Made by a program: the position numbers and the translations under genes. This document shows, piece after piece, positions 17,788 through 26,146 of a DNA stretch of 45,686 nucleotides. Origin of the DNA: Sphingomonas sp. CFBP 8760 (GTDB lineage Bacteria > Pseudomonadota > Alphaproteobacteria > Sphingomonadales > Sphingomonadaceae). Every line of letters starts with the position of its first letter. Positions within the stretch are counted from its first letter, which is position 1. The notes beneath the pieces are model-generated. The model did not search any database, was not told the origin of the DNA, and saw only the letters and a list, made by a program, of their open reading frames with translations. The stretch is taken from assembly GCF_014841615.1 (NCBI RefSeq), contig NZ_JACYUG010000024.1, positions 1 to 45,686 on the forward strand. The letters are read 5' to 3'.

Positions 17788-20700
17788 GCCGGTCGATCCT
17801 GCTTGGGCCAGAGGTACACCATGCCGATCGGTTCCAGCCGCGTCGCGCGGACGCGGTTGGCGGCGCGCAGCCGCTCTGGCTCGCGCACCAGTTCGTCGTC
17901 CAGCCGGGTCGCCGCACGGTCCCACGACCGTCGGTCGGCTGCCCGCTGCCGCGCCTCCGCCTCGTCGAGCAGCAGGGCGAACTGGCGGTCGTCCTGCCCG
18001 CGTTCGCGGCGGATGCGCTCGATCCGTTCGCGCAGCAGCCGTTCCAGTCCGGTCGCCTCCGCCTCCGCCCGTCGCGCCAGTTCGGTGGCGGCCCGTGCGG
18101 CCTGTTCGGCGGCGCGGCGTTCGAGGACGGGGCGCAGGTCAGCAATATCGGCCGCTACCCCCGCACTGGCGGTGGCGACGATCGCGGGGGTCGCCATCCG
18201 CGCCTCGTCCAGCGCGGCGATCAGTTCGTCCAGCACCCGCCCCTCCGCCTCCCGACCAGGGGCGAGCGGGCGCAGGGTGGCGGGGCCACGGGCCGGATCG
18301 CGCCAATCGGCGGCGACGCTCAACACCTCCTCGTGCAGCCGGGCCGCGCCCTCGCCGTACAGCGCCAGCCGGCCGATCAACAGGACCCGCGCGACACGGG
18401 CCGCACCGGTTTCGATCACGCAGGTCCGTTGCAGCCCCTGCCGGAAACCGGCGGAGAGGAACTGGCCGAGCAGACGACGGACGAGGCGGTGTTCGAGATG
18501 AAGCTGCACCACATCCGCATCGCGGCCATCGGCGAGGATCGCGGGGGCGAAGCTGATCCGGCGAAACCCGGCATCGGCGCTGGCCCGCCACTGGCCGGGC
18601 TTTTCGCCGGGGCGCAGGTTGCGGGAACGCAGCTCGTCGAACAGCGGTTGCCAGGCGGGATCGTTGGCCAGCGCCGGGGCGGCTTCGTGCAGCGCGAAGA
18701 CGGGCGTGCCCTCCACCACCGATATCGGGGGCAAGGCGGTATCGACGTTGGCGCCGGTGCGGGCGATCGCCAGGGCGACCACCGATCGCAGCGCATCGGG
18801 ATCGACGCCCACCTTCGCACGGGCCTGTTCCAACGCGGCGGATAGGTCCGCCTGTTCCCGCCGCAGCCGTGCGAGCCGGGCGGTATCGCCATCGTCCATG
18901 TCGCACACCGCCGTGCGGACCCGCTCGTCCGCCTCGGCATCGCGGATGCGGGCCGCCACGTCAGGCGCCTCGGCACGGCCGATCCCGCGCGCGGCCAGTC
19001 GCTCGGCGATCCGGTCGCCCAGCACCTGGCCGGCCGATCCCAGTTGCCGCCGGATCAGTTCGGTCTTTCGCACCAGTGCGTCGAGCACCACATCCTCGGG
19101 GCGCTGCGCATAGACGAAGTATCGACAGGTGACGGTGTCGGCGGGTTGCAGCTTGCGATCGATCCGGCCGTTGCGCTGTTCCAGCCGCGACGGGTTCCAC
19201 GGCAGGTCGACATGGATCAGGTCATGGCATTGCGACTGGAGGTTGATCCCCTCGCGCGCGGCATCGGTACACAGCAGGATGCGGATCGGATGATCGGGGT
19301 CGTTGAAGGCGCGCTTGATCGCGTCGCGCCGCTCGGTCGAGGTGATGCCGGTGAAGCTGTCGATCCGCCGATCCTCGTCCGGGTCGGCGGGGTCGAGCAG
19401 GACGGACAGCTGGCGCTGGAACCAGCGGCGCGTATCCTCATATTCGGTGAACAGGATCAACCGCCGCCCGGTCCAGCGCGCTCCGGCATCGAGCAGATGG
19501 GTGCGTATCCAGTCGAGCAGCCAGCGGACGCGGGCATCGGGCAGGTGCCGGGCGGCATCCGCGACCGCCAGCATCGCGGCGGCATGAGCGCGTTCCGCCG
19601 CCAACTGTTCACGGGTTCCGCCCGATGCGCCGGCCAGCGCCGCAGCATCCACCTGCGCGGTGTCTGCCGCCGCGAGCCGGTCGAGCGCCGCCTCTTCGTC
19701 GGCCGCCCGTTCGGGGGCGATATCGGGGTCGATCTCCACCACCGGCGGCACAGATGTCTGTCCGGCGATCAGCCGGTCGAGCGAGGCGATATGGACCCGC
19801 AGCGTGCGCGCGAAGGCGGGCACGGATGACAGCAATCGCTGCTGCAACCCGACAAAGGCGAGCCGTGCCTGCGCCGCGCGGCCGCCGCCCAGCCCGCCGA
19901 TCCGACGATCACGCAGGTCGCGATATCCGGCCAGCATCGCCGCCAGCCTCAGTTCGGGCGCATCAGCCGGGAGGCCGTCGATCACCACGGGTTCGACCAC
20001 CCGTTCCGGGAACCGCTCGCCGAGCAGGCGCAGGTCGCTTTTCAACCGGCGCACCATCACCGGTTCCAGATCGGCGGGCCGGACGGTCAGCCCACGGGTG
20101 AACCGTTGCGGGTCGAGCAGTTCGAGCAAGGTCGCGAAGCTGTTCGAATGGCCGTTGTGCGGCGTCGCGGTCAGGAACAGTCGATGCTCGAACCGGCCGG
20201 CAAGATCGCGCAGTTCGCGGGTGAATTGCGTCTCCACCGCATACCGCCCCCCGCCGGCGGGGGCGGCGTGATGCGCCTCGTCCAGGATCAGGAGCGAGCG
20301 GGCGCGGAAATCCTCCAGCACGTCGCGCAGGCCGGCGACATAGGCTTCGTCACCCAGCAGACGGTGCGACAGGATGAAGCGCGATCCCGCCGCCCACGGA
20401 TTGGCGCCATGCCCCCGGCGACGGCGGAGGTCCTCCAGATGGCGGCGATCAACGATCTCGAACGACAGGCCGAACTTGGTCTGGAGTTCGTCGCGCCATT
20501 GACCGGTCATCGCTGGCGGCGCCAGCACCACGGTGAAGTCCACCCGCCGCCGGAGCAGCAGTTCGCGCAGGACCAGCCCCGCCTCCACCGTCTTGCCCAG
20601 TCCGACATCGTCGGCGATCAGCAGGTTGACGCGCGGCAGCCGCAACGCCTTGCGCAGCGGCAGGAGTTGATAGGGATCGAGCCGGATGCCGGCGCGGAAC

Positions 20701-21005
20701 GGCGCCTGGAACAGATCGCGCTCGGTCGCGGTGGCGGTGCGCCACTGGACGGTGCGCAGATAGGCCGCGAACGCCGCCGGCCCGTCATCGCCGCCCAGAC
20801 CCAGCGTATCCCATGCCTCCTCGTCGCGCAGCCGCGCGTCGATCTCCGCCGGCCACAGCACGCGCACCGTCTCGCCACCGGCATCGTCGTCGATGCAGGC
20901 GAGCAGATGGCCGTCATAGGATGCCGCCGGTTCGTCCTCGACTAGCCACAGCCTGCCCCGCAACGATACGAATTGGCCGATCCGGGGCTGGGGGGATGCT
21001 GACAT
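17784..21005 (-). CDS. drmD: DISARM SNF2-type helicase DrmD
   Basis: The 1073-residue product is the class 1 DISARM Swi2/Snf2-family ATPase. Walker A is DDVGLGKTVEAGLVLREL (Lys138), the Walker B box is LDEAHH (Asp242), and motif III is LFLTATPHNGHSNSF. The helicase C domain has CTDAAREGINLQSQC and the arginine-finger motif RLEQRNGRIDRK (about 605-617). The last 200 residues are rich in Arg, Glu and Ala and look coiled-coil (repeated ARRAEAEA and ERIRRERG). The start at 21005 (MSASPQPRIGQFVSLRGRLW) gives a typical N-terminal SH3-like segment. It is the first gene of drmD-drmMI-drmA-drmB, and its stop overlaps the next start. Confidence 0.92.
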   Translation of the reverse strand: MSASPQPRIGQFVSLRGRLWLVEDEPAASYDGHLLACIDDDAGGETVRVLWPAEIDARLRDEEAWDTLGLGGDDGPAAFAAYLRTVQWRTATATERDLFQAPFRAGIRLDPYQLLPLRKALRLPRVNLLIADDVGLGKTVEAGLVLRELLLRRRVDFTVVLAPPAMTGQWRDELQTKFGLSFEIVDRRHLEDLRRRRGHGANPWAAGSRFILSHRLLGDEAYVAGLRDVLEDFRARSLLILDEAHHAAPAGGGRYAVETQFTRELRDLAGRFEHRLFLTATPHNGHSNSFATLLELLDPQRFTRGLTVRPADLEPVMVRRLKSDLRLLGERFPERVVEPVVIDGLPADAPELRLAAMLAGYRDLRDRRIGGLGGGRAAQARLAFVGLQQRLLSSVPAFARTLRVHIASLDRLIAGQTSVPPVVEIDPDIAPERAADEEAALDRLAAADTAQVDAAALAGASGGTREQLAAERAHAAAMLAVADAARHLPDARVRWLLDWIRTHLLDAGARWTGRRLILFTEYEDTRRWFQRQLSVLLDPADPDEDRRIDSFTGITSTERRDAIKRAFNDPDHPIRILLCTDAAREGINLQSQCHDLIHVDLPWNPSRLEQRNGRIDRKLQPADTVTCRYFVYAQRPEDVVLDALVRKTELIRRQLGSAGQVLGDRIAERLAARGIGRAEAPDVAARIRDAEADERVRTAVCDMDDGDTARLARLRREQADLSAALEQARAKVGVDPDALRSVVALAIARTGANVDTALPPISVVEGTPVFALHEAAPALANDPAWQPLFDELRSRNLRPGEKPGQWRASADAGFRRISFAPAILADGRDADVVQLHLEHRLVRRLLGQFLSAGFRQGLQRTCVIETGAARVARVLLIGRLALYGEGAARLHEEVLSVAADWRDPARGPATLRPLAPGREAEGRVLDELIAALDEARMATPAIVATASAGVAADIADLRPVLERRAAEQAARAATELARRAEAEATGLERLLRERIERIRRERGQDDRQFALLLDEAEARQRAADRRSWDRAATRLDDELVREPERLRAANRVRATRLEPIGMVYLWPKQDRPA

Positions 21006-21178
21006 CGCATCGACACGACACCGGATCGGATGGTTCGGGCAACCGGTGTCGCATCCGGCATGGCGCGGTTTTTCCCACCGAAACGGATGGTTCGGGGAAG
21101 CGGGAAGGTGCAGCTTCGGCTGTCGCGGGCGGGTACGATGCGGCACGATGAACGATCGGCAGTAAAGGGAATTGCCCC
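21006..21178. promoter_or_regulatory. Divergent control region between drmD and cas3-like gene
   Basis: This 173-bp gap must hold the start signals of both the DISARM operon (leftward) and the cas3-like gene (rightward). It has a 13-bp direct repeat, CGGATGGTTCGGG, at 21027-21039 and 21084-21096 (57-bp period, with similarity extending to about 17 of 20 bases). It also has an inverted repeat, CGACACCGG/CCGGTGTCG, at 21016-21024 and 21043-21051 that encloses the first direct-repeat copy. An AAAGGGA ribosome-binding site precedes the cas3-like ATG. No confident -35/-10 pair can be named. Confidence 0.6.
21027..21096. repeat. Pair of 13-bp direct repeats in the divergent promoter
   Basis: CGGATGGTTCGGG occurs at 21027-21039 and again at 21084-21096, identical over 13 bp. 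Outside this core the copies remain alike (A-C before, AA-C after). Two copies flanked by promoters suggest binding sites for a regulator; they are too few and too short to call a CRISPR array. Confidence 0.6.
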
Positions 21179-23722
21179 ATGCAGGCATCGCTCGACACGA
21201 TCTGGGCCAAGCTGACGCACGACGCGGATGGGCGGGTGCGTGCCGCCCTGCCGCTTGCCGATCATGGCTTCGACGTGGCGACGGTGCTGGAACGGCTGCT
21301 CCGCGCGGGCGCGTGGGACCGGTCCCTGACGCACTGCGCCGGGCGGGTGCTGACGGAGCAGGACCGGTCGCGGCTCGTCGCGCTGGCGGCGTTGCACGAT
21401 ATCGGCAAGGCCAATCGTGGCTTTCAGGCGCGGTCGGACCAGACGGAGCCGCCGATCGGGCATGAGGGACAGGTCGCCGCCCTGCTGATGGATACCCGCC
21501 TGCGCGAGTCCGCCGGGGGCAGGGCTTTGCATGGGATCATCCGGTCATGGTCGGCGGAGCCCTATGTGTCCGCGTTGATGGCGCATCATGGCCGCCTGCG
21601 CGCCGAATTCGCGCGGCAGCAGCGCAGCGGTAACCGTCCCTGGCAACAGCATGTCCGGCACTGGCTGGCCATGGACGGGCACGATCCCGCCACCAGCGCG
21701 GCCGATCTCGTCGATCGGGTCCGTACCCGCTATCCGCTGGCCTGGGCGGAAGGCGAGGGTCTGCCGCAGGAGTCGCGCTTCGTCGCACTGTTCGCCGGGT
21801 TGCTGGTGCTGGCCGACTGGATCGGCTCCGACGTGCGGCGCTTTCCGGTCGCGGGTCCGCATGGTCCACTGCGAGCGGCGATGCGGGAGGTGGCCGCGCA
21901 GGATGCGGTCGTCGCACGCGGGCTGGCGCCGATCGCCACCCCGCCCAGCGACTTCACGGCGGCGTTCGGCTTCGTGGCACGGGGCGTCCAGCCTGAGTCG
22001 GCGGCGGACGATCTGGGGTCGATCGCGCTGATCGAGGCGGAAACCGGATCGGGGAAGACCGAGGCGGCATTGTGGCGCTGGCTGGCGTTGCGGCGGCGCG
22101 GCGAGGTCGACGGGCTGTACTTCGCGCTCCCCACCCGGTCGGCGGCAGTGCAGCTGCATGGACGGGTAAACCGGATGTTGAATCGGGTATGGGGAGCAGA
22201 TGCACCGCAGGCGGTGCTGGCGGTGCCCGGCTATCTGCGTGGCGATACCGATGGCGCGCGTAGCCCCGGCCGTCGCGTTCATTGGGATGACGACGCCGAT
22301 AGCGGCCGGCCGGTCGATGCGCGGTGGGCGGCGGAACATGCCAACCAGTATCTCGCCGCGCGGGTGGCGGTCGGCACGATCGATCAGGCATTGTCGGGGG
22401 CGATCGGCATCCGCCACGCGCCCGTCCGCGCCGCCGCGCTCGCGCGCAGCCTGCTGGTGGTGGACGAGGTTCATGCCTCCGACGCCTATATGAGCGGGCT
22501 ACTCGAGCGCTTGCTGGGCAATCATGTCGGCGCGGGCGGGCAGGCGTTGCTGCTGTCGGCGACGCTCGGTGCCGCGACGCGCGCGCGGTTGTTGAAACAG
22601 CCCTTGCCGACCCTCGCCGAGGCGGTGGCACGGCCCTATCCCGCGCTGTCGGGCAGCGCCGCGCCGGTGCGGGCGATCGCCGCGCCGCCGCCGGATCAGA
22701 AGCGTGTGACGATCGAATTGGTCGGGTCGATCGACGATCCCGCTGCGATCGCCGCGCAGGCCATAGCGGCGGCACGCGCCGGCGCATCGGTGCTGGTGAT
22801 CCGCAACAGCGTCGCCGGTGCCGTAGCGGTGGCGCAGACGGTCGAGACGCTGGCCCCCGATCTCGCCTTTCGCATCGATGGCGCGGCGACCGTGCATCAT
22901 GGCCGGTTCGCGGCCAGCGACCGCCGGTTGCTGGATGCGGGTGTGGAGGCTCAATTCGGGAAGGCCCGGTCGACCATGGGCCGCATCCTGATCGGCACGC
23001 AGACGCTGGAACAATCGCTCGATATCGATGCCGACTTCCTCGTCACCGATCTGGCGCCGGTCGACGTGCTGCTCCAGCGGATCGGGCGGCTGCATCGCCA
23101 TGCCGGCCGCGATCGTGGTGCCTTTGCCGATGCCCGCGCCATCGTCATGCGACCGGCGATGCGCGACCTGACGCCGCTGCTGGTGGCGGGGCGTCCGTCA
23201 CAGGGGCTGGGCAAGCGTGGTCCCTATCCCGACATTGTCCAGTTGGAGGCGACGTTGCGCGTGCTGGAGGCAAACCTGGTCGTGACGATCCCGGCGGACA
23301 ATCGTCGGCTGGTCGAACAGGCGCTGCACCCGCAGGCGCTGGCCGCCATCACCGCGAACGCCGATGCTGGCTGGCACAATCATGCCGCCGCGCAGCGCGG
23401 GGCGATACTGAGCGATATCGAGGCGGCGAGAAGGGTGTCGCTGGACTGGTCGGTGCCGTTCAGCGATCTGGAATTCCCCGACCGCGCCGAGGCGGTGGCC
23501 ACCCGGTTGGGCGCGCGCGACCTGCTGATCGACCTGCCCGTCCCGTTGGAGGGACCGTTCGGGGAGCCGGTGCCGCGGATCGGCATTCCGGCATGGATGG
23601 CCGGTGACGTGGCGCTAAATGAACAGCCATCCCCGGCGGTGCGCGACGGGGACGGCTGGCGGTTCCGGCTGGGCGGTCGCAGCTTCCGCTACGACCGCTG
23701 GGGGCTGGCGCCCGCCGTCTGA
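21179..23722 (+). CDS. Orphan Cas3-type HD nuclease/helicase
   Basis: The 847-residue product has the Cas3 architecture: an N-terminal HD nuclease (about 1-220), then a superfamily 2 helicase. HD residues appear intact: His29 (ADHGFDVA), His73-Asp74 and Lys77 (LHDIGKANRGFQ), His95 (GHEGQ), His136-His137 (MAHHG) and Asp213 (LLVLADWIGSD). Helicase motifs are ETGSGKTEAALW (Lys293), the Cas3-like YFALPTRSAAVQL, VGTIDQALSGAIGIRHAPVR, DEVHASDAYM (Asp429), LLLSATL, and LLQRIGRLHRHA (Gln633). This would give metal-dependent ssDNA cleavage coupled to 3'-5' translocation. No Cascade gene, Cas1/2 or array is present; its divergent neighbour is a DISARM operon without drmC. It ends 13 bp from a convergent metabolic gene. 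Confidence 0.9.
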   Translation: MQASLDTIWAKLTHDADGRVRAALPLADHGFDVATVLERLLRAGAWDRSLTHCAGRVLTEQDRSRLVALAALHDIGKANRGFQARSDQTEPPIGHEGQVAALLMDTRLRESAGGRALHGIIRSWSAEPYVSALMAHHGRLRAEFARQQRSGNRPWQQHVRHWLAMDGHDPATSAADLVDRVRTRYPLAWAEGEGLPQESRFVALFAGLLVLADWIGSDVRRFPVAGPHGPLRAAMREVAAQDAVVARGLAPIATPPSDFTAAFGFVARGVQPESAADDLGSIALIEAETGSGKTEAALWRWLALRRRGEVDGLYFALPTRSAAVQLHGRVNRMLNRVWGADAPQAVLAVPGYLRGDTDGARSPGRRVHWDDDADSGRPVDARWAAEHANQYLAARVAVGTIDQALSGAIGIRHAPVRAAALARSLLVVDEVHASDAYMSGLLERLLGNHVGAGGQALLLSATLGAATRARLLKQPLPTLAEAVARPYPALSGSAAPVRAIAAPPPDQKRVTIELVGSIDDPAAIAAQAIAAARAGASVLVIRNSVAGAVAVAQTVETLAPDLAFRIDGAATVHHGRFAASDRRLLDAGVEAQFGKARSTMGRILIGTQTLEQSLDIDADFLVTDLAPVDVLLQRIGRLHRHAGRDRGAFADARAIVMRPAMRDLTPLLVAGRPSQGLGKRGPYPDIVQLEATLRVLEANLVVTIPADNRRLVEQALHPQALAAITANADAGWHNHAAAQRGAILSDIEAARRVSLDWSVPFSDLEFPDRAEAVATRLGARDLLIDLPVPLEGPFGEPVPRIGIPAWMAGDVALNEQPSPAVRDGDGWRFRLGGRSFRYDRWGLAPAV

Positions 23723-23735
23723 CGCCCCTTGGCGT

Positions 23736-24863
23736 CTATGCGGTGGCGGCGCGGCCGAGCGCGATGTAGCGTTGCAGATGCTCGTCCTGATCGCCCAACT
23801 GGCCGTCAATCATCGTGATCCGCTTGGCATAATGCGACAGCGGCAACTCCCATGTCATGCCGATGCCGCCGTGAAGCTGGATCGCCTCCTCGGCCACCAA
23901 CTGCCCGGTCGCGCCGATCGTGTATTTGGCGGCGGCCAGCGCGCGGGGGGCGGCATCGCTGCCAAAGGCATCGGCGGCGTTGATGACCGCCGATCGCGCC
24001 TGCTCGATTTCCAGCAGCACGGTCGCGATGCGGTGTTGCAGCGCCTGGAACTTGCCGATCGGCACACCGAACTGCTTGCGGGTGCGGACATAATCGACCG
24101 TGTGATCGCGCGCGATCTCCATCGCGCCGAGCGCCTCCGCGCAGAGTGCGAGCAGCCCGGCCGCCTCCGCCGCAGCGATGGCGGCGGCGCCGTCCGCGGT
24201 TATCAGTGCCGCGTCGGGCACGGTGACGCCACGCAACGTCACCTCGGCGGACCGGCCGCCATCGATATTGGCATAGCCGCGCACGCCCAGTCCGGCGCTG
24301 TCGCGCGGGACCAGGAACAGCGCGACGCCGGCATCGGTCTGCGCGGAGACGAGCAGGACGTCGGCCGCCTCGCCGTGCGCCACCACCGCCTTGGCCCCGT
24401 CGATCGTCCAGCCCCCATTCTCACCGGCGCCATTCTCACCGGCGCCGTCACGCCGCGCCCGCGTCGCCAGGGGATCGCCTGCGGCCCGGTCCTGCGGTTC
24501 GGCATGGGCGAAGGCGGCGATGGTCGTCCCCGCGATGATGCCCTCGATCACATCGGCCCGCCCTGCCGCGGCCAGCGCCTGTCCGACCATCAGCGCACCC
24601 AGAAACGGCTCCACCGCCAGCGCGCGGCCGATTTCATGGAAGACCACCATGATATCGAACCCGCCACCGCCGAACCCGCCGACCTCTTCGCCGAACAACG
24701 CGCCGATCACGCCCAGTTCGGCCAGCCCGCGCCATATCTCCGGGCTGTAACCGATATCGCCATAGGCGATCCGGTTCCGCGCCTCGACCGGGGCCTTTTC
24801 GGCCAGAAACCGGCGCACCGTGTCGCCGAGCATCTGACGGTCCTCGCCATGGTGAAAATCCAT
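23736..24863 (-). CDS. Acyl-CoA dehydrogenase family protein (partner gene)
   Basis: The 375-residue product is a FAD-dependent acyl-CoA dehydrogenase-like protein. It has the N-terminal helical domain (MDFHHGEDRQMLGDTVRRFL), a shortened central beta domain, and the C-terminal segment RKQFGVPIGKFQALQHRIA and IQLHGGIGMTWELPLSHY. The WTIDGAKAVV segment is preceded by an in-frame 15-bp tandem duplication (GENGA repeated). Its start overlaps the stop of the preceding dehydrogenase by one base (TGATG). In such paired genes, as in sterol-degrading heteromeric enzymes, the two subunits often form one alpha2beta2 enzyme. No catalytic Glu can be assigned by eye; the substrate is unknown. Confidence 0.88.
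   Translation of the reverse strand: MDFHHGEDRQMLGDTVRRFLAEKAPVEARNRIAYGDIGYSPEIWRGLAELGVIGALFGEEVGGFGGGGFDIMVVFHEIGRALAVEPFLGALMVGQALAAAGRADVIEGIIAGTTIAAFAHAEPQDRAAGDPLATRARRDGAGENGAGENGGWTIDGAKAVVAHGEAADVLLVSAQTDAGVALFLVPRDSAGLGVRGYANIDGGRSAEVTLRGVTVPDAALITADGAAAIAAAEAAGLLALCAEALGAMEIARDHTVDYVRTRKQFGVPIGKFQALQHRIATVLLEIEQARSAVINAADAFGSDAAPRALAAAKYTIGATGQLVAEEAIQLHGGIGMTWELPLSHYAKRITMIDGQLGDQDEHLQRYIALGRAATA
24416..24445. repeat. 15-bp perfect tandem duplication inside a dehydrogenase gene
   Basis: CATTCTCACCGGCGC occurs twice head to tail. Being a multiple of three, it keeps frame and adds five residues to a surface-type Gly/Glu/Asn loop of the acyl-CoA dehydrogenase-like product. Confidence 0.9.
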
Positions 24864-26059
24864 CAGAGCCCCACGATCATCTTGGAAATGATGTTCTTCT
24901 GCACCTCGTTCGATCCGCCGAAGATCGAGAGCTTGCGGTTGTTGAAATAGGCGGGCGCGGCGGCGATCGCGTCTTCCGGCCCTACCGGTTCGCCGTTGTA
25001 GCCGTCCTCCAGCGCCTCCGGCATGAAGGGTTGGGCATAGGGGCCATAGGCACGGCGGGTGAGGGCGGTGATCGCCTGCCTGATCTCCGTGCCCTTGATC
25101 TTCAGCATCGAGCTTTCCGCCCCCGGCGCGCCGCCGCCCGCCGCCGCCGCGATCACGCGCATGTTGGTGGTCGCCATATTGGCCAGGTCGATCTCCACCC
25201 GCGCCATCCGTGCCGCGAACAGCGGGTCGTCACGCAGCGGCCGGCCGCCGCGCGTCAGCTTGCCCGCGATCGTACGCAACCGGTCGAACGCCGCCATCGA
25301 AGACCCGACGCCCGCGATGTTGGTGCGCTCATAGGTCAGCAGATATTTGGCGTAGGTCCAGCCCTTGTTCTCCTCGCCGACCAGATTGGCGACGGGCACG
25401 CGGACATCGGTGAAGAACACCTCGTTCACCTCCGCGTCCCCGTCGAGCAGCACGATCGGCCGCACTTCGATGCCCGGCGTATCCATGTCGATCAGCAGAA
25501 ACGAGATGCCCTCCTGTGCCTTGGCGGTGGGATCGGTGCGGACGAGGCAGAAGATGCGGTTGGCGAACTGGCCCAGCGTCGTCCAGGTCTTCTGGCCGTT
25601 GACGACGTAATGATCGCCGTCCCGCACCGCGCTGGTCTTCAGGCTGGCGAGATCGGAGCCGGCGCCCGGTTCGGAATAGCCCTGACACCACCAGTCGCGC
25701 CCGTCGAGGATGCGCGGCAGGATGGTGCGGCGCTGTTCCTCGCTGCCATATTTGATGAGCACGGGGCCGAGCATCCCGACGCCGAACGGCACGATCCGGG
25801 GGGCGTGGGCGCGGGCGGCCTCGTCCTCGAAGATCGATCGCTGCACCACCGTCCAGCCGGGGCCGCCATATTGTTCGGGCCAGTGGCTGGCCAGCCAGCC
25901 GCGCGCATGCAGGATGGCGTGCCATTCCTCCATATCGGCCTTGGTCATCGTCAGGTCGTGCCTGACCTTGTGGCGCAGTCTTTCGGGCAGGTGATCGCGC
26001 AGGAAGTCGCGTACCTCTTCCCGGAAAAGCTCTTCCTCAGGCGTAAAGCGCAGGTCCAT
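24863..26059 (-). CDS. Acyl-CoA dehydrogenase
   Basis: The 398-residue product should oxidise an acyl-CoA to the 2-enoyl-CoA with FAD. It shows the family segments WCQGYSEPGAGSDLASLKT, YVVNGQKTWTTLGQFANRIF and the C-terminal FGGSNEVQKNIISKMI, a variant of the usual YEGTSEIQ region. The start at 26059 (MDLRFTPEEELFREEVRDFL) is preceded by GGAG; an in-frame ATG at 26086 adds nine atypical residues. It is the first gene of a two-gene unit with the 375-residue paralogue. The 87-bp gap before it separates it from cysQ on the same strand. Substrate specificity cannot be read from the sequence. Confidence 0.93.
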   Translation of the reverse strand: MDLRFTPEEELFREEVRDFLRDHLPERLRHKVRHDLTMTKADMEEWHAILHARGWLASHWPEQYGGPGWTVVQRSIFEDEAARAHAPRIVPFGVGMLGPVLIKYGSEEQRRTILPRILDGRDWWCQGYSEPGAGSDLASLKTSAVRDGDHYVVNGQKTWTTLGQFANRIFCLVRTDPTAKAQEGISFLLIDMDTPGIEVRPIVLLDGDAEVNEVFFTDVRVPVANLVGEENKGWTYAKYLLTYERTNIAGVGSSMAAFDRLRTIAGKLTRGGRPLRDDPLFAARMARVEIDLANMATTNMRVIAAAAGGGAPGAESSMLKIKGTEIRQAITALTRRAYGPYAQPFMPEALEDGYNGEPVGPEDAIAAAPAYFNNRKLSIFGGSNEVQKNIISKMIVGL

Positions 26060-26146
26060 GATCCACTCCGATCCTGTTTTGCCCAAGGCATATCAGGTCC
26101 GGTGGTGCGGGCAAGTCGAAACATACCCGATCTTCTATAATTGGTT

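Noticed and set aside
21016..21096. Possible mini CRISPR array beside the cas3-like gene
   Set aside because: Only two short (13-bp identical) repeats with a 57-bp period, located in a promoter region; no third copy, no leader and no other cas genes.
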